Assembly (NCBI GenBank): GCA_947846985.1
Contig: CANTUZ010000001.1
Coordinates: 37,782,727-37,846,726, forward strand
Direction of reading: 5' to 3'
DNA: 64,000 nt
Source: Fratercula arctica
Taxonomy: Eukaryota; Chordata; Aves; Charadriiformes; Alcidae
The position numbers and the translations under genes are program-made. The notes under the pieces were generated by a model that had not been told where the DNA came from, ran no database searches, and saw only the letters and a list, made by a program, of their open reading frames with translations. This document shows positions 42,998 through 54,945 of the stretch, piece after piece (the first letter of the stretch is position 1; every line of letters starts with the position of its first letter).

Positions 42998-43570
42998 TAA
43001 ATCTTCTAAAATACATCATCCTGCTGAATAAAAACAAAATACCCTTGAAATACAGGCTTTAAAAGGAACATGCAGATCTGAACATTTATTTTGAAATGTC
43101 TGAATTCCTACTTCAGATGAAACTTGAAAACTACATTACGCAGAAATATACAGAACAGTCAATGGTGTTATTTTGTCACTAAGTAACAGAGCATACAGAA
43201 AATTATACAAGACCTTGCACCTTTCCTACCCTCTTAGCTAAGGCAACAATCATCTTGCAGTTTGTGTTCCCCAAAAAATGAAAGAACAAGCCTGGGGTCA
43301 TGGGCTCAAAGGATGTACCCATACCAAGTCTCGTTATGAAAGTAGGTGCCTACCTCATCTGTTTAGAAGTCTAACTCTTAGAAGTACATGATAGCTTCTG
43401 CCCCATATAGTAGAATATTCAACTGAAAGAGATGCATTCTTTATCTCCAAAACGTTTTCTGGAATCAAAGGAATAGATCCTTAATAGAAGATGAGACTGT
43501 AGCTAAATAACAAGTGCTGCAAAAGTTCTCAGCTATTCAAAGCAAAAAAGGTGGAATAACTTGCTACAAA

Positions 43571-44206
43571 TCACTGAATGATTGAGGTTGGAAGGACCCC
43601 TGGGCTCAAACAGAGCCACCTAGAGACAGGTGCCTAGGACTGTGTTCAGGTGACTTTTGAGTACCTCCAAGGATGGAGGAAGAGTCCACAACCTCTGTGG
43701 GCAACCTGTGCCGGTGCTCGGTCACCCTCACAGGAAAAAAAGTGTTACCTGATGTTCAGGAGGAACCTCCTGTGTTTCAGTTCAGGCCCATTACCTCTGG
43801 TCCTGCCACTGGGCACCACTGAAAAGTGCTTGGCTCCATCCTCTTTGCACTCTCCCTTCAGGTGCTTATATACATTGAGAAGATCCCCCCTGAGCCTTCT
43901 CTTCTCCATGTTAAGAAGTCCCAGCTCTCTCAGCCTTTCCTTAGAGGAGAGATGCTCCCATCCCTTCATCATTTTCATGACCCTTTGTTGGACTTTACCC
44001 AATATGTCCATGTCTCTCTTTTACTGGGGAGCCCCGAACTGGACACAGTACTCCAAGTGTGTCCTCACCTGTGTTGAGATCAAAGGCCTGACAAGGACAG
44101 AACGCATTCTTTTGAAGACTTGCATTGTTTTAACAGCTCTGCAACTACTGTCCCACGATACGACATGCAACAAAGCAAAAAAAAAGTTGTCTCCAAAAAA
44201 GGACAC
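43571..44206 (-). mobile_element. CR1 LINE, longest copy, decayed ORF2 tail
   Basis: Read on the minus strand, the frame ending near 44021 gives VRTHLEYCVQFGAPQ. A shifted frame (44011-43745) then gives [35 protein letters not shown] and [15 protein letters not shown], the conserved C-terminal end of CR1 reverse-transcriptase ORF2. The change of frame shows the copy is dead. The 3' end is at 43571 (tcactgaatgattgaggttg on the plus strand). It lies in DIAPH3-sense orientation. The 5' limit is approximate and could reach about 44250. Confidence 0.92.
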
Positions 44207-46929
44207 CGAGAAGCCTGCTTCCTAGACCGTGACGCTACACAGGTGCCATCAGCTCCATCTGCAGATTCCATACTGAGTTGCAGAGTTCACCAGCACAGTT
44301 ATTTGTGACAATCTGCTTCAAAATAGCAAAGAAATTATGAACTAGACCTAAATCCTTCTGCAATATCATCGAAGACATCTATTTGCTTTTTTTATAAAAA
44401 CAAGGATAAAATGAGAATACCGGGTACAGCCCACAGCAGTAGGAAGTACATCTGAAGGCTGAGATGCCAGGAAGCTGGTAAATTCTTCTTTCCAAACAGA
44501 GCAACCAACTTCGTGTCAACACAAACGTTAGCCTCAGGGACTGTTCATCACTCCTAATAACCTAATCCATAGGTATAGTATAGACTATGTTTCCAGTACT
44601 ATGAAAAAGCTTTCATGCTCCATCTTATTTTGCATCTACATATATCTAAAATTTGAAAAATCAATATTAAGCTATTAATTATGGTAGAAATATAAATAAT
44701 GTTTCACAGTTTTACCTGTCAGCTTCAAAACTGAAAACATTTCCATTACTTTACATCAAGTTGGATTGCAAACTCCTAGAAAGTACTTGCTATTCTTCTT
44801 CGTATTGCCTACAATATATATGTGGAAAATATACTGCAAAGGTGACAACATATTCCAAGTTCCTGTTTATTCAAGCCTCTGTCCTTCTTGACAATTTCTA
44901 TTAATCAGTAACTCATATTTTTGGAACAGTAGTTGCTGCAAAAGTGAATATTTCTTAAGTTTTACCAATTGTTTTCTGAACAGTTTGTAAGAGATTGTCA
45001 CTTCTTACCTCTCAAGCAGGTGTTCAGTCATGCACACATGCACTGTTATTCCTATATTGACAATGCTGCTGTTGAATTGGCTCAACTCATGCATACATCA
45101 TGATAACTCACTCAAAACAGAGGATTTTATCACAAATAATTACTCACGGGTATATAAGAACTGGCATCATTGATAACAATGCAATCAGGCATTTTATCTC
45201 TGGCAAGCTATTGCAAGGTAATTCAGAAAAGGTAACTTGTGCTTCTATAATCAGCTATTAAATACAATGACTGACTTTGTAGATACTTTCACAGAAACTT
45301 TCTCTATCAATTAGACAATTTTTTTCAATATTTCAATTTACCACAAAATATCCATCCTCTTAAACTTGTATGATTATATAATCTGCATGAGAAAACAACT
45401 AAAGCATACATAATACGGATGAGAGTTGAAGAGCAATTTATTTATAAGTGTAATATACTGATACATTTTCTTATAATTCTGTAAAAAGTTAAAAAAATTG
45501 GAACATCTTTGCAGATGGTTTTAAAACCTAGCACCTTTTATAGTACTTAATACAGTCTTTTTTCTGTACGTACATCACATTAACTGCATAAAACCAAGTA
45601 CTTCAGCTCAGAATCTTTACAGTTGCCAGCACATGCATCCTGCCCCATTACTGTGTAATCATGGAATGAATAGGTGGACCAAGATAAAAAAAGAAAAAAA
45701 AAAAACAACAATACATAATTAAGATGGACATATAAGGTCCTTACTTGCAAGCAGATACAGCGATAACAGGCATAGGCTGACCTATCATGTGACAAGAACT
45801 AGTACACTGGCAAGTGACTAACAAAATGGACTTGTGTTTGTGCTCCCAACTTTTCCCCCCCCTTTTTATAACAGTGAACACAGGAGTTTACATTTGAAGA
45901 AATTAGCCAAGTAGCTAAACTAAGTCACTAAGGTTTTTTTAAAGTAGAAATACTGTCTTCATTTCATTTTGAATACCTAAGTGTTATCATACTGACTAAA
46001 TAGTTTCTAAATAATGTTAGCTCATGCATAAACCAAAGACATTAAGCTCCAATGTTTTTTAATGGCAAATGATAAATGATAAAATTCTGAGGGGAAAAAA
46101 AACCCCTCTGAAATCCTAATTCTTAAGAAGTAACTATCGAAAATTCTCTCAGAAATATGCATACACAAATCAGAAGTATCCTTTTCTTAGTTACAATGTG
46201 AACACCTGTTTAGCTCCACGCTGGAACCGAAAGTTTTAACCAAGACTGATTCAACTCCTGGAAGGATTTAAAGCTTCACTAACTTTCCTGGGAGAAGAAA
46301 GAAAAAAGGGGGAGAGCGAGATGAGTGTTCTGCTAGAATGGAGTTTGCTGAAAAGGGAAAAGCAAAACATACTGGTATTTCCAGTAGTTATTTAGAGTCT
46401 AGTTCCAGTAAACACATAATTCTGCAGTTTTCAGACCTCCCCATTTTAAGATGTATTCCTACCATCAAGCTTGGGATTACAAGGCTGATCCGTCACTTGA
46501 TGGAAGCTATCAAAAGTCAAATAACAGGACCCGAGTGCAGTTGCACCAGAGGTGAGCACAGATGATCCAAGAAGCACAACAATGTTATTTATTACCCTGT
46601 GAAATGGAATGACAACTGTTCAGCTCCACTTTTTTGGGTCCAATATCTGAAAGGAAGTAGAGAACCACACAAAAGTATTGGACAAGGAGCGAGCATAGGT
46701 CAGATTAAGTGGGACAAGGCAACAGAAGGAGTAAGATCCAGTTAAAAAAGCAGTTGGAATCATAACTAGACTGCTGCGTCCAGAAACCTCTTCATAAGAA
46801 TAGCGATGCCCTGTTCGATCAAAAGTCAACCTCTTTCAGGGATCAGTAAGATGCACAGAAAAAAGTACAAGAACAAGTCAAGCATACACTTCTTCGCAAG
46901 TCTCCATGTATTTCCCTTTCAGAGATTGT

Positions 46930-47640
46930 CCAACTACATTTAAATTTAATTTAATAAACTTTGATAGACTGTTCTTCCACAAATTTCTGTAGTTGCTTTT
47001 TACACCTAGTAAATTTTAAACATTGATGAAGTCCTTCAGCACAGAGTTCCAATTCTTAATTAAGCATTGTACAAAGAAAGACTTCCTTTTATTTGTTTTG
47101 ATAATCTTGATCAGCTTTGCCGTACCTCTATTAATACGTTTTATTAGTGAGAGGAAACAAATCCACACAAAGTATGCAGGATGTGGGCACAGCTTGAATT
47201 TATACAGTGAAACTTTTTTATTATTATTTTGTTTTTCTTTCCTAACAGTTCCCTAAATCCTATTTTCTTTTAACCATTACTGAGACGGACAAGATTTTGC
47301 CAGTATATCGGTAATTTATTAAATTGTTAACTAATTCTACTCTTTATTAATAATTTTCTATAATATGTCCACCACGGGTATCGGCTTTGCTAATCCTAGA
47401 TCCTCAAACCCCAGAAACCTTTTTAAAAACCTGTAATCACATTTGTCACCTTGCTTCCTCTCCTCTGACTCTGCCATAGGTTCAAATAATAGTTTACACA
47501 GCACAGTTCATAGCTCAGCTGTTTCATCCTTCAGTTCCCTTAGAAGCCTGGGGTGAATACCAGCTGGTGTTAGCAATCTGTTACTGTCCACTTTAGTGAC
47601 CTATTTAAAACTTCCTCTACTGACCACGCAAGTTGGGATT
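46930..47640 (-). mobile_element. Old LINE-like remnant (CR1/L3 type)
   Basis: Plus-strand phrases such as cagagttccaattcttaatt, gtacaaagaaagacttcctt, and later agaagcctggggtgaatacc with acttcctctactgac match, in order, remembered reverse complements of old amniote LINE 3' regions. Two different old elements may be joined here. The limits are rough and the family name is inference. Confidence 0.4.
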
Positions 47641-48694
47641 CATCCTCCAACGCAGTGCTCCCCCCAAAGACCAGTTCAGAGGCAACCTCACTATTGGACA
47701 AACAGAAATAATTCTAAGCTTCAGCATTTGGAAGTAGGAAGGAATTGTGTTACTCAAATTTTCTTTTTTTTTTTTTTTCCTCCTCCTTTGGAAGGCAGAT
47801 AAGAAGCAGTAAATCATACTTTTGTATTGCATTTTTACTAGGTCTTTATCCATGCTCAAAATTCACTAGTATACTAATGTTAACACTTCAGCTCTAACTC
47901 AGCAAAACAGTAAGAATTAGAATAGTATTTGAAACATACTGAAGTCCCTGGAATTTAAATACAAGCATATACTCTTAAGTAAAATCTGAATGAAAAAGAG
48001 ACACTCCAAGATGTGGTTTCTGCTGCATATAGATTTTATGTAGTATATGTTACGTAACATTAATATGCTGCAGTATTTGTATTTCCCTAACTATGCTCTG
48101 TTGCTATAAGACTACTAGTTAAACATTATTTGTTTTAATCTTCTAATGAACAATTCATTACTTTGCTTGATATCAAAACTCTTTCAACTTCACTAAATAG
48201 CTTCTAAAAGTTGGACAATAACTTGCTTCTAAGCCAAAGTCCAAGGTACAAGCTAATTTTGGATCTTCTTACTATGCAATTTTTCAAACTGTTTGTATTC
48301 ATCATTACTTACAAGAAGTAAAAATATCTCTTCTCATTTATACCTTAATTCACTACACTGTCAAAATTGTTTCATTGTAATCTTTACTTTACACTTAATA
48401 CATGTTTCCAGCCCTTGGGTTTCAAAGACTGAAAGTCTGGACCAAACATAAAGCAATTCTAGTTTTTTTCACCTTCAGTTTCTCATACAACCATCTTTAT
48501 TCAAGTTAGGCTTTTAATCCAAAAGCACGCACTTAAACAATATTGACTTGATGGCTACAATTCCCTTTAAGTAGACCTTAGGACTTGAACTTAAAATAAC
48601 TTTCAGGGTCTTACAGAATGAAGTATAAGTTTATGCATTGTAGATGCATAAAAAAAACCTTAGAACTATACCAGTCTGCAAAATCACCATGAGG

Positions 48695-48736
48695 AAAAAC
48701 AAAACAAAACAAAACAAAACAAAACAAAAAAAAACC
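48695..48736. repeat. (AAAAC)n microsatellite
   Basis: About six perfect AAAAC units are followed by an A run. Neighbouring minus-strand frames reading as repeated FVLFC are produced by it. Confidence 0.95.
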
Positions 48737-49399
48737 CACAAACTCTTAATTTTTCACTACATTGATTAAATTGGCAAGAAAAGTTGTAATTGTGCTTCAC
48801 ACATATACTGTGAAGTACAAAGGGAAGACAAATCAGAATATTTTTCAAAACAGGGAAAAAAAAAAGACTGGTTTCAGATATAAATAATGAGAACATGCAA
48901 TGGTCATTGATTCCATTACTTTCAAATTACCTAATTGCACTCAGAGGTTTAAATAGAGCAGCTCTCACATACTTCTATTATTGCACATACTGCATGCTTA
49001 CCAGTTAAGACATAATATGTACATTTTTATGTCCATACATGTAACAACCTCCTTTCTTTGTCTTGCTTTTATGCAGTATATACAGGACATAAAGGAATAC
49101 ACTTCTTCATACTATTGCCAGTTTTTAAAGTCAAATGCTATTCTATCCTAAAAGATGAAAGAAATTTGGAGGATTACAGTTCTAGAGTGAGTTCCAGCAA
49201 AGTACTCAAGAAGTCCACTATATATTTACAGCTGAAATACCTTTTTATAAATATGGAACACATTTATTGTTCAGATAGCAATCTCTGACAGACAAAGATG
49301 AAACACAGCAGTTGTTTTGAGATTTAAGAGCTTGCTAGCCAGGAGCACATTTTATATAACAGAAATGAAATGTTCTGTTCAGCGTACATCAAATAAGTC

Positions 49400-49710
49400 T
49401 ACTTGAAGGGGGCCTACAAGGAGAGATAGCGACAAACTTTTTAGCAGGGCCTGTTGCAACAGAACAAGGGGTAATGGCTTTAAACTATAAGGGGATAGAT
49501 AGAGACTAGATATAAGGAAGAAATCTTTTACAATGAGGGTGGTGAAACACGGGAACAGGTTGCCCAGAGAGGTGGTAGATGCCCCATCCCAGGAAACATT
49601 CAAGGTCAGGTTTGACGGGGCTCTGAGCAACCTGATCTAGTCGAAGATGTCCCTGCTCATTGCAGGGGGGGGTCTTTTCCAACCCAAGCCATTCTATGAT
49701 TCTATGATTC
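49400..49710 (+). mobile_element. CR1 LINE 3' fragment, well preserved
   Basis: It includes caaactttttagcagggcct, gttgcaacagaacaaggggt, ggttgcccagagaggtggta, aggtcaggtttgacggggct, and ends attctatgattctatgattc, showing two ATTCTATG units. About 25 bases of the usual ggactagatgacctttaaag part are missing, replaced by a G run before tcttttccaaccc. It is antisense to DIAPH3. Confidence 0.93.
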
Positions 49711-50281
49711 CACAAATCGCAGGATGCAGACACAGCAGAGCACTTCTGGTAACAGATGGGAGTCCATTCCTCCCTTCACACACTCAGCTCCTCTCTTGGC
49801 TGCTTATTCCTACCATTTCTGAAAAAAGCCAGCACAATAATGAGGCTGCTTCAAAAACTTCAACTCACTAAAATGGTAGAAAAATTATCAAGCAGAAAAA
49901 AACAAAATAGCAGGTTATTTTCTACCAAAGTAGCAAGTTTAATCAGCCTGTAGTGTAACCTAACAAGCACCAGAGCAGGGCAGACCATGTAACCAGGAGC
50001 AGGGCAGAAGACATCAGTCAGGCCTCTTCCTTCAGCATCAATGAACTGACGCATCTGCTCAGCTGCTCACAGAGCACCATCCCGTGACTGCAGGTGAGAA
50101 GAAGCTGGCACTGCAGCTGAAAGAAGCCATTCCACCCTTTTTCCTGACACTTTATACTGACCAGCATACTTTTATCTGTATAGCGAATCCAGAAGCTAGC
50201 TTTCAGTTGTGCCAGTTCCTTGCCCTAGCTCACTGCATAGCCACATAAAAGCTCATGTCAAATGAGAAAGAGTATTGGACA

Positions 50282-50296
50282 CCCCCCCCCCCCCCC
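50282..50296. repeat. C15 homopolymer
   Basis: A run of 15 C on the plus strand; poly(G) on the DIAPH3 transcript. Confidence 0.9.
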
Positions 50297-51113
50297 TCCG
50301 CAGCACTAGATTCCCCCATCACTGAAATATGTCACAAACAAATTCACAAAATTGGCTACCATATTAAATTATATACAAAAGTTACACATTTTCAATCAAA
50401 CATTTGTTTTTACTTCAGGATTGTTTCTCTGAGAACTGTACACTGTCACACCTTAATAACAGAAATATTTTTCATAGTTGATCTTTGTTACCGTAAGATT
50501 TAAAGTTAAGAAGTACCATTTCTATCTACAGCTTAGCTGAAGACATACTTCTGACAGAAAAATGATTCCATTAAAATCTCATCCCCTTTAAACCATGGTT
50601 TTAATCTCACTTCATGAATTCATGCAGTCTTGTATAGTCTTGCCAGCACTCAGGACTCAAAATCAGTGTTTCACTACGTATCCTTATAGATGAACAATAT
50701 CACAAGGTACTCACAAAAAAGACAATTTATACTAGCTATTATGTAAAAGTCATTTCATTGATGAACACATACTGCGCTGCACAGTATGCTTTTGTTAAGT
50801 ACTTTCGCTGAACACAGATTTTCAAAGGCTACTCTATGTGTTCTGATGTTATTTTTAATTCTTTTATTAACCTCTGGTCTCAACTTAAAACAATTCAAGA
50901 TCTTTCCAGCAGGGAAACACTGGATCAGGCTTTCAATCTAATTCATCAAGTGACTGCACACAAAAAAGGACACGGCAGCAAAAGAGAGGGGGAAGCGCAA
51001 GGGCAGGAATGAATGATCTGACATAAGAGGGACAAAAAACTTACTGAGCTACCACTGTCACCTCACAGCGCTGTCAGTGCCTCACACACCGAAAAGGCGG
51101 GGGCAGTACTCAC

Positions 51114-51171
51114 CTGACAAAGGACTGATCGTTAATTTGTGGGAAGAAACAGCAGTACGTAGGACTCCAAA
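51114..51171 (-). other. Candidate unannotated exon (58 nt), unproven
   Basis: On the minus strand a C/T-rich tract ending CCCTTTTCAG precedes 58 bases that end TTTGTCAG before a consensus donor GTGAGT. Read from its first base it is open (FGVLRTAVSSHKLTISPLS plus one base), and its exit phase would join exon A as a Val codon. The peptide is not formin-like and does not supply the expected FH2 start, so it would have to be an alternative exon, an exon of another transcript, or chance. Confidence 0.2.
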
Positions 51172-51334
51172 CTGAAAAGGGCAGAGGGGAGAGAACAGCA
51201 AACTAGGATTACTGGGGAGGAGCTGGAGCATCCTGAATGAAACTGAATGAGGAAGCAGCGGACTGCCAAGGTACACAGGCAGCAGGAGGCCAAGGACGTC
51301 AGAGGTAACAAATAGCTCTTCCTCACACCTGTCC

Positions 51335-51372
51335 CTGAAGTACCTTAAAGTACCTGAAGTACCCTAAAGTAT
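51335..51372. repeat. 19-bp tandem duplication
   Basis: Two adjacent near-identical units, ctgaagtaccttaaagtac and ctgaagtaccctaaagtat. Confidence 0.9.
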
Positions 51373-53023
51373 GCCCGGAGGTGTGGATGGGTCACTTCTA
51401 CCAGCCTAAGACATCAGACACCGGTACATAACCGGGCAGTGCAGTATCTCTAGATCTCCAAGATGATGGTGTTATGCTGATTGGCAACCTGAAAGTAGCA
51501 ATGGACTTGCAGGTCAAATGCTTGGGTTTGAACCTTCAAAGCAAGACTGCTTACTCATTGTTACAGCCCCTAGAAGCTGGGAAACCTGGGAGGCAAGGCA
51601 AAAACAGACAAATCGTTGGGGATTTTCCCATCCTGCAATCTGCAGCCCAACCTCTTCCTCATACACCACTGCTGCACCTCCTGCCAACAAGCACGTACCT
51701 TATGTGGTGTATGGGGACAGAGGAGAGAAGATGAAGGAAAGCAAGTCTATCCCTTACTTGTAAATTTTTGCAACAGTAATACTAACTGTAATACTAACTA
51801 TAGTGTCATCTAATAAATGTGAAATAGGAACTCTCATGGTCCAAAGACTAGGTCACTGCTATATGAAAGCACAACATATACATTATTTCTTAAGTGTACC
51901 TTAAAAATACTGAGCTCTTTTTCTTAAAGATGCATTCACAAGATAAGTGTGCCTGAACTTCTCTGATCTAGTTGATTGGAACCAATCTGCAGTTTAAATT
52001 TATTCATGACTGGTTTATACTTATTTCTCTTGGTTTAAACAGTTCTTTTCTCTTCCTAATGCTCTTCTAAAAGAATAAGAAAATATCTTAGCACTACAAC
52101 ATGATCTTTGCTTTTTCTTAATTAAAGATTTCAAATCCATTTAATCTTTTCACCTGATGATACCAGCAGCTTCTATGCATCTGTGATTTAATCTGTCTTG
52201 AGTCTGGGACAGTAGAACTGAAAGTCACATTAGAAAGCGTGACTTGTAAACATATTAACAACAATGCTTCCCTACTGGAAACACTTCTGTGAAATCCAGG
52301 ATTTGTTCTGCTCTTCTTCTCTTTCCTTTTTTTCCTCTTTTTGTAAACAACTGATATGTACATATACATATATGCGTGTACATAAACCCAAGTAAAAATC
52401 ACAGATTCTAGCGCTAACCTAAAGTCTGTGCTCACAGTGTTAAATTTTGGGCAGAAGTACCTCTTAGTTTAGACTCCGATACCCTGACCACAAGGAAAGG
52501 CAAGTTCTACCCTGTGCTCTTACACAATATAAAATGCATTTGAATGGACTGGAGAAGTGTTAGATTATTTCAGACAGCTTCTTTCTCAAATGATTTGTTA
52601 CCAGGTTTTATTGCGTTCTTGTGACACAGTTCTTGTGACGCTTGCACTCACACCCTCCATTCTCAACGACCACCAGTACTGTGCAACTGCATAAGTGCTC
52701 AGTCAGCTCCTACAGGTCTCCATAATAAAGTATTAGCAGATGGATGCTAGCAAGGCAACACAAAGATAGTAAGAAATATTCTAATTACTGCTAGAAAACT
52801 TTAACATAAAGGTTACTAGTGGCTCTTCCTGTACACAATCTGTATTCCTCCCAACATCAGACACAGACCCTTTGGACTAAGTAGAATGCTGTTAAATACC
52901 AGTTAGGCAGAAACAGTAGCAGTCAGCAATGTGAACAAGGAATTGAACTTATTAAAATCTCGTTGTTATGTGCCAGAACTTCTGTTTAAATACAGACAAG
53001 TGAAGATACAGATTAGGGTTTAT

Positions 53024-53042
53024 AAAAAAAAAAAAAAAAAAA
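53024..53042. repeat. A19 homopolymer
   Basis: A run of 19 A with no recognised element upstream. Confidence 0.9.
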
Positions 53043-54926
53043 CCAACTGTGGTTCTTACTTTGTAGATCATATATGCAGTGTATCTAGAGATGGCTTGAA
53101 ATGCACTTAACTAGAACAAGTTCTTACAGAATTGATAGACTTTGAAGTAACAGCAAGATTTGCCAACCTTATTTAAGTGTTTGTCTTTGTTCCCAAATTT
53201 AATTTGTGTTCCTACTACTCATCCAGTTTCTTACCTGTGACATCCTAACCTCCTTCAACTTGAGAATGCTTCCAAACTGCCATCACAAAGTTCAGCCTTC
53301 TCTTAACATACACAACAAATCATTGAGACTGTTGAATAAATAATTATTCCCAGAACTGATCCGTCAGAACCTCTACTAATAACCCCATAGTCCAACACCT
53401 TCTTTCTCAATATTCCACACCTCCTCTTGAACTCACTTCTGTTTTACAAGTCTGCAGCTAATCCCACTTTTCATTAATATTGGCACAGTGGCAATCATAC
53501 TGCAGTCCAGAGGTTAAATCTATCACACTTTGCTTAAAAAAATTATCATCCTCTTAAAAGAAATCAAATTTTGTCTGGCATAATTTATTTTTCATATGCT
53601 GAATCTGACACATACACCCCTTTTGTAAAACAAACAAAACACCCACCTCTATACCTTCGATTATAATTTTGCAGAAAAACTGTTCAGTATTTCTGCATAT
53701 CATTCATAGTCCTGGACTAATGAATCTACAATACAAAGTCCCCTGTGATTTTTGAAATTAACTTATAGAAAAGGTACTAAGCCTTTCTTTTTCCCAGAAA
53801 AGACAGATATAAAAATCCCTCAGTATTACTTTGCTATAACCACTAAATGATGCATGATTCCCTTGCAATCATCACTAAAAATTATATACACCGTTCCTAA
53901 TAAAAGCAATGAAATGGATTGCCATAATTGAATAAAGAAAAAGAACAATAATGCACCAGAGTTTAAGTTAAATTCTAGGTCCTTATGTGCACAAGCAACC
54001 TAAATACTAGGCTGAAACAAAATATGGCTTCAGCCAACATTTTTCATTGCTAAATCAAGAGCTGTCAATCAGCACATTTGTTTGTGTGGTCTCATTAGAG
54101 TACATTGCCTCAATCTCAACAGTCATAGTAAAGAATGCGGAGAGCGTAACTGTATCTACTTAACCTTCATCAACCAGCATTCATGCACCCTCATTAATTT
54201 TTTTCATCTCACTTTCAAGCATGACATGGCTCATACCAGAACAATAACTTGCTGATAATTGTTCGAGACAACAGCTGGACAGGAACAGTGCAGAGGTGAA
54301 CTTTCTTATAGATTATAGGGTGCCTCAGTGAATTACAATTAGTTTAAAAAGTCATCTGTCCTGTTCAGCAGCTTTGAAAAGAAGACATTTCATTAGCAAC
54401 TAAAGAAATCCTAACATATTTTAGGCTTTAATGATCCAACTGCATTGTATTTTCTAAGATAGGAATTTCTCTAGATCACATGACAAATATGGAAATGTGT
54501 GAGGTCACAGTTCAGTCGAAGATGTAATATTTAAGAAATTATCATGTGATATAAACTGAAGTTTAACTTGCCATTCATTATTATCTAATTTAAATGCTAA
54601 TAAAATAACAAGAACAGTTTATACAACTCCCAAATTACAAACCATCTTTACTATACTCTCTGATGGTAACTTTACTGTACTCCTTTGAAAGAAAATCAGT
54701 GTCATGTTTAAGAATATAACAGAAGAATTCAGATCAAGTACACAATGCTAAAATGAACCACAAAGGAAAGCAACTGTACACATAGTTGTATAGTTGCATT
54801 TCATAACAAGCTAAAGGAAGTTACAGCTCTTGGTTTTCTTAATATTGTTCTTTCTCTGGGTAGGAAAAAGGCTATCCCTCAATCTTCTGGTCTCCCCCAA
54901 AACTTTGAATACAATTTGCTGCAATC

Positions 54927-54945
54927 AAAAAAAAAAAAAAAAAAA
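54927..54945. repeat. A19 homopolymer
   Basis: A run of 19 A with no recognised element upstream. Confidence 0.9.

Noticed and set aside
43650..44225. 191-codon plus-strand open frame, the longest in the window
   Set aside because: It is antisense to a CR1 element whose minus-strand translation shows the conserved reverse-transcriptase tail; proline/serine/leucine richness is a by-product.
48500..48545. Minus-strand CFWIK, resembling the start of the FH2 domain
   Set aside because: The residues before and after do not match a formin, a stop follows within four residues, and no usable splice sites flank it.
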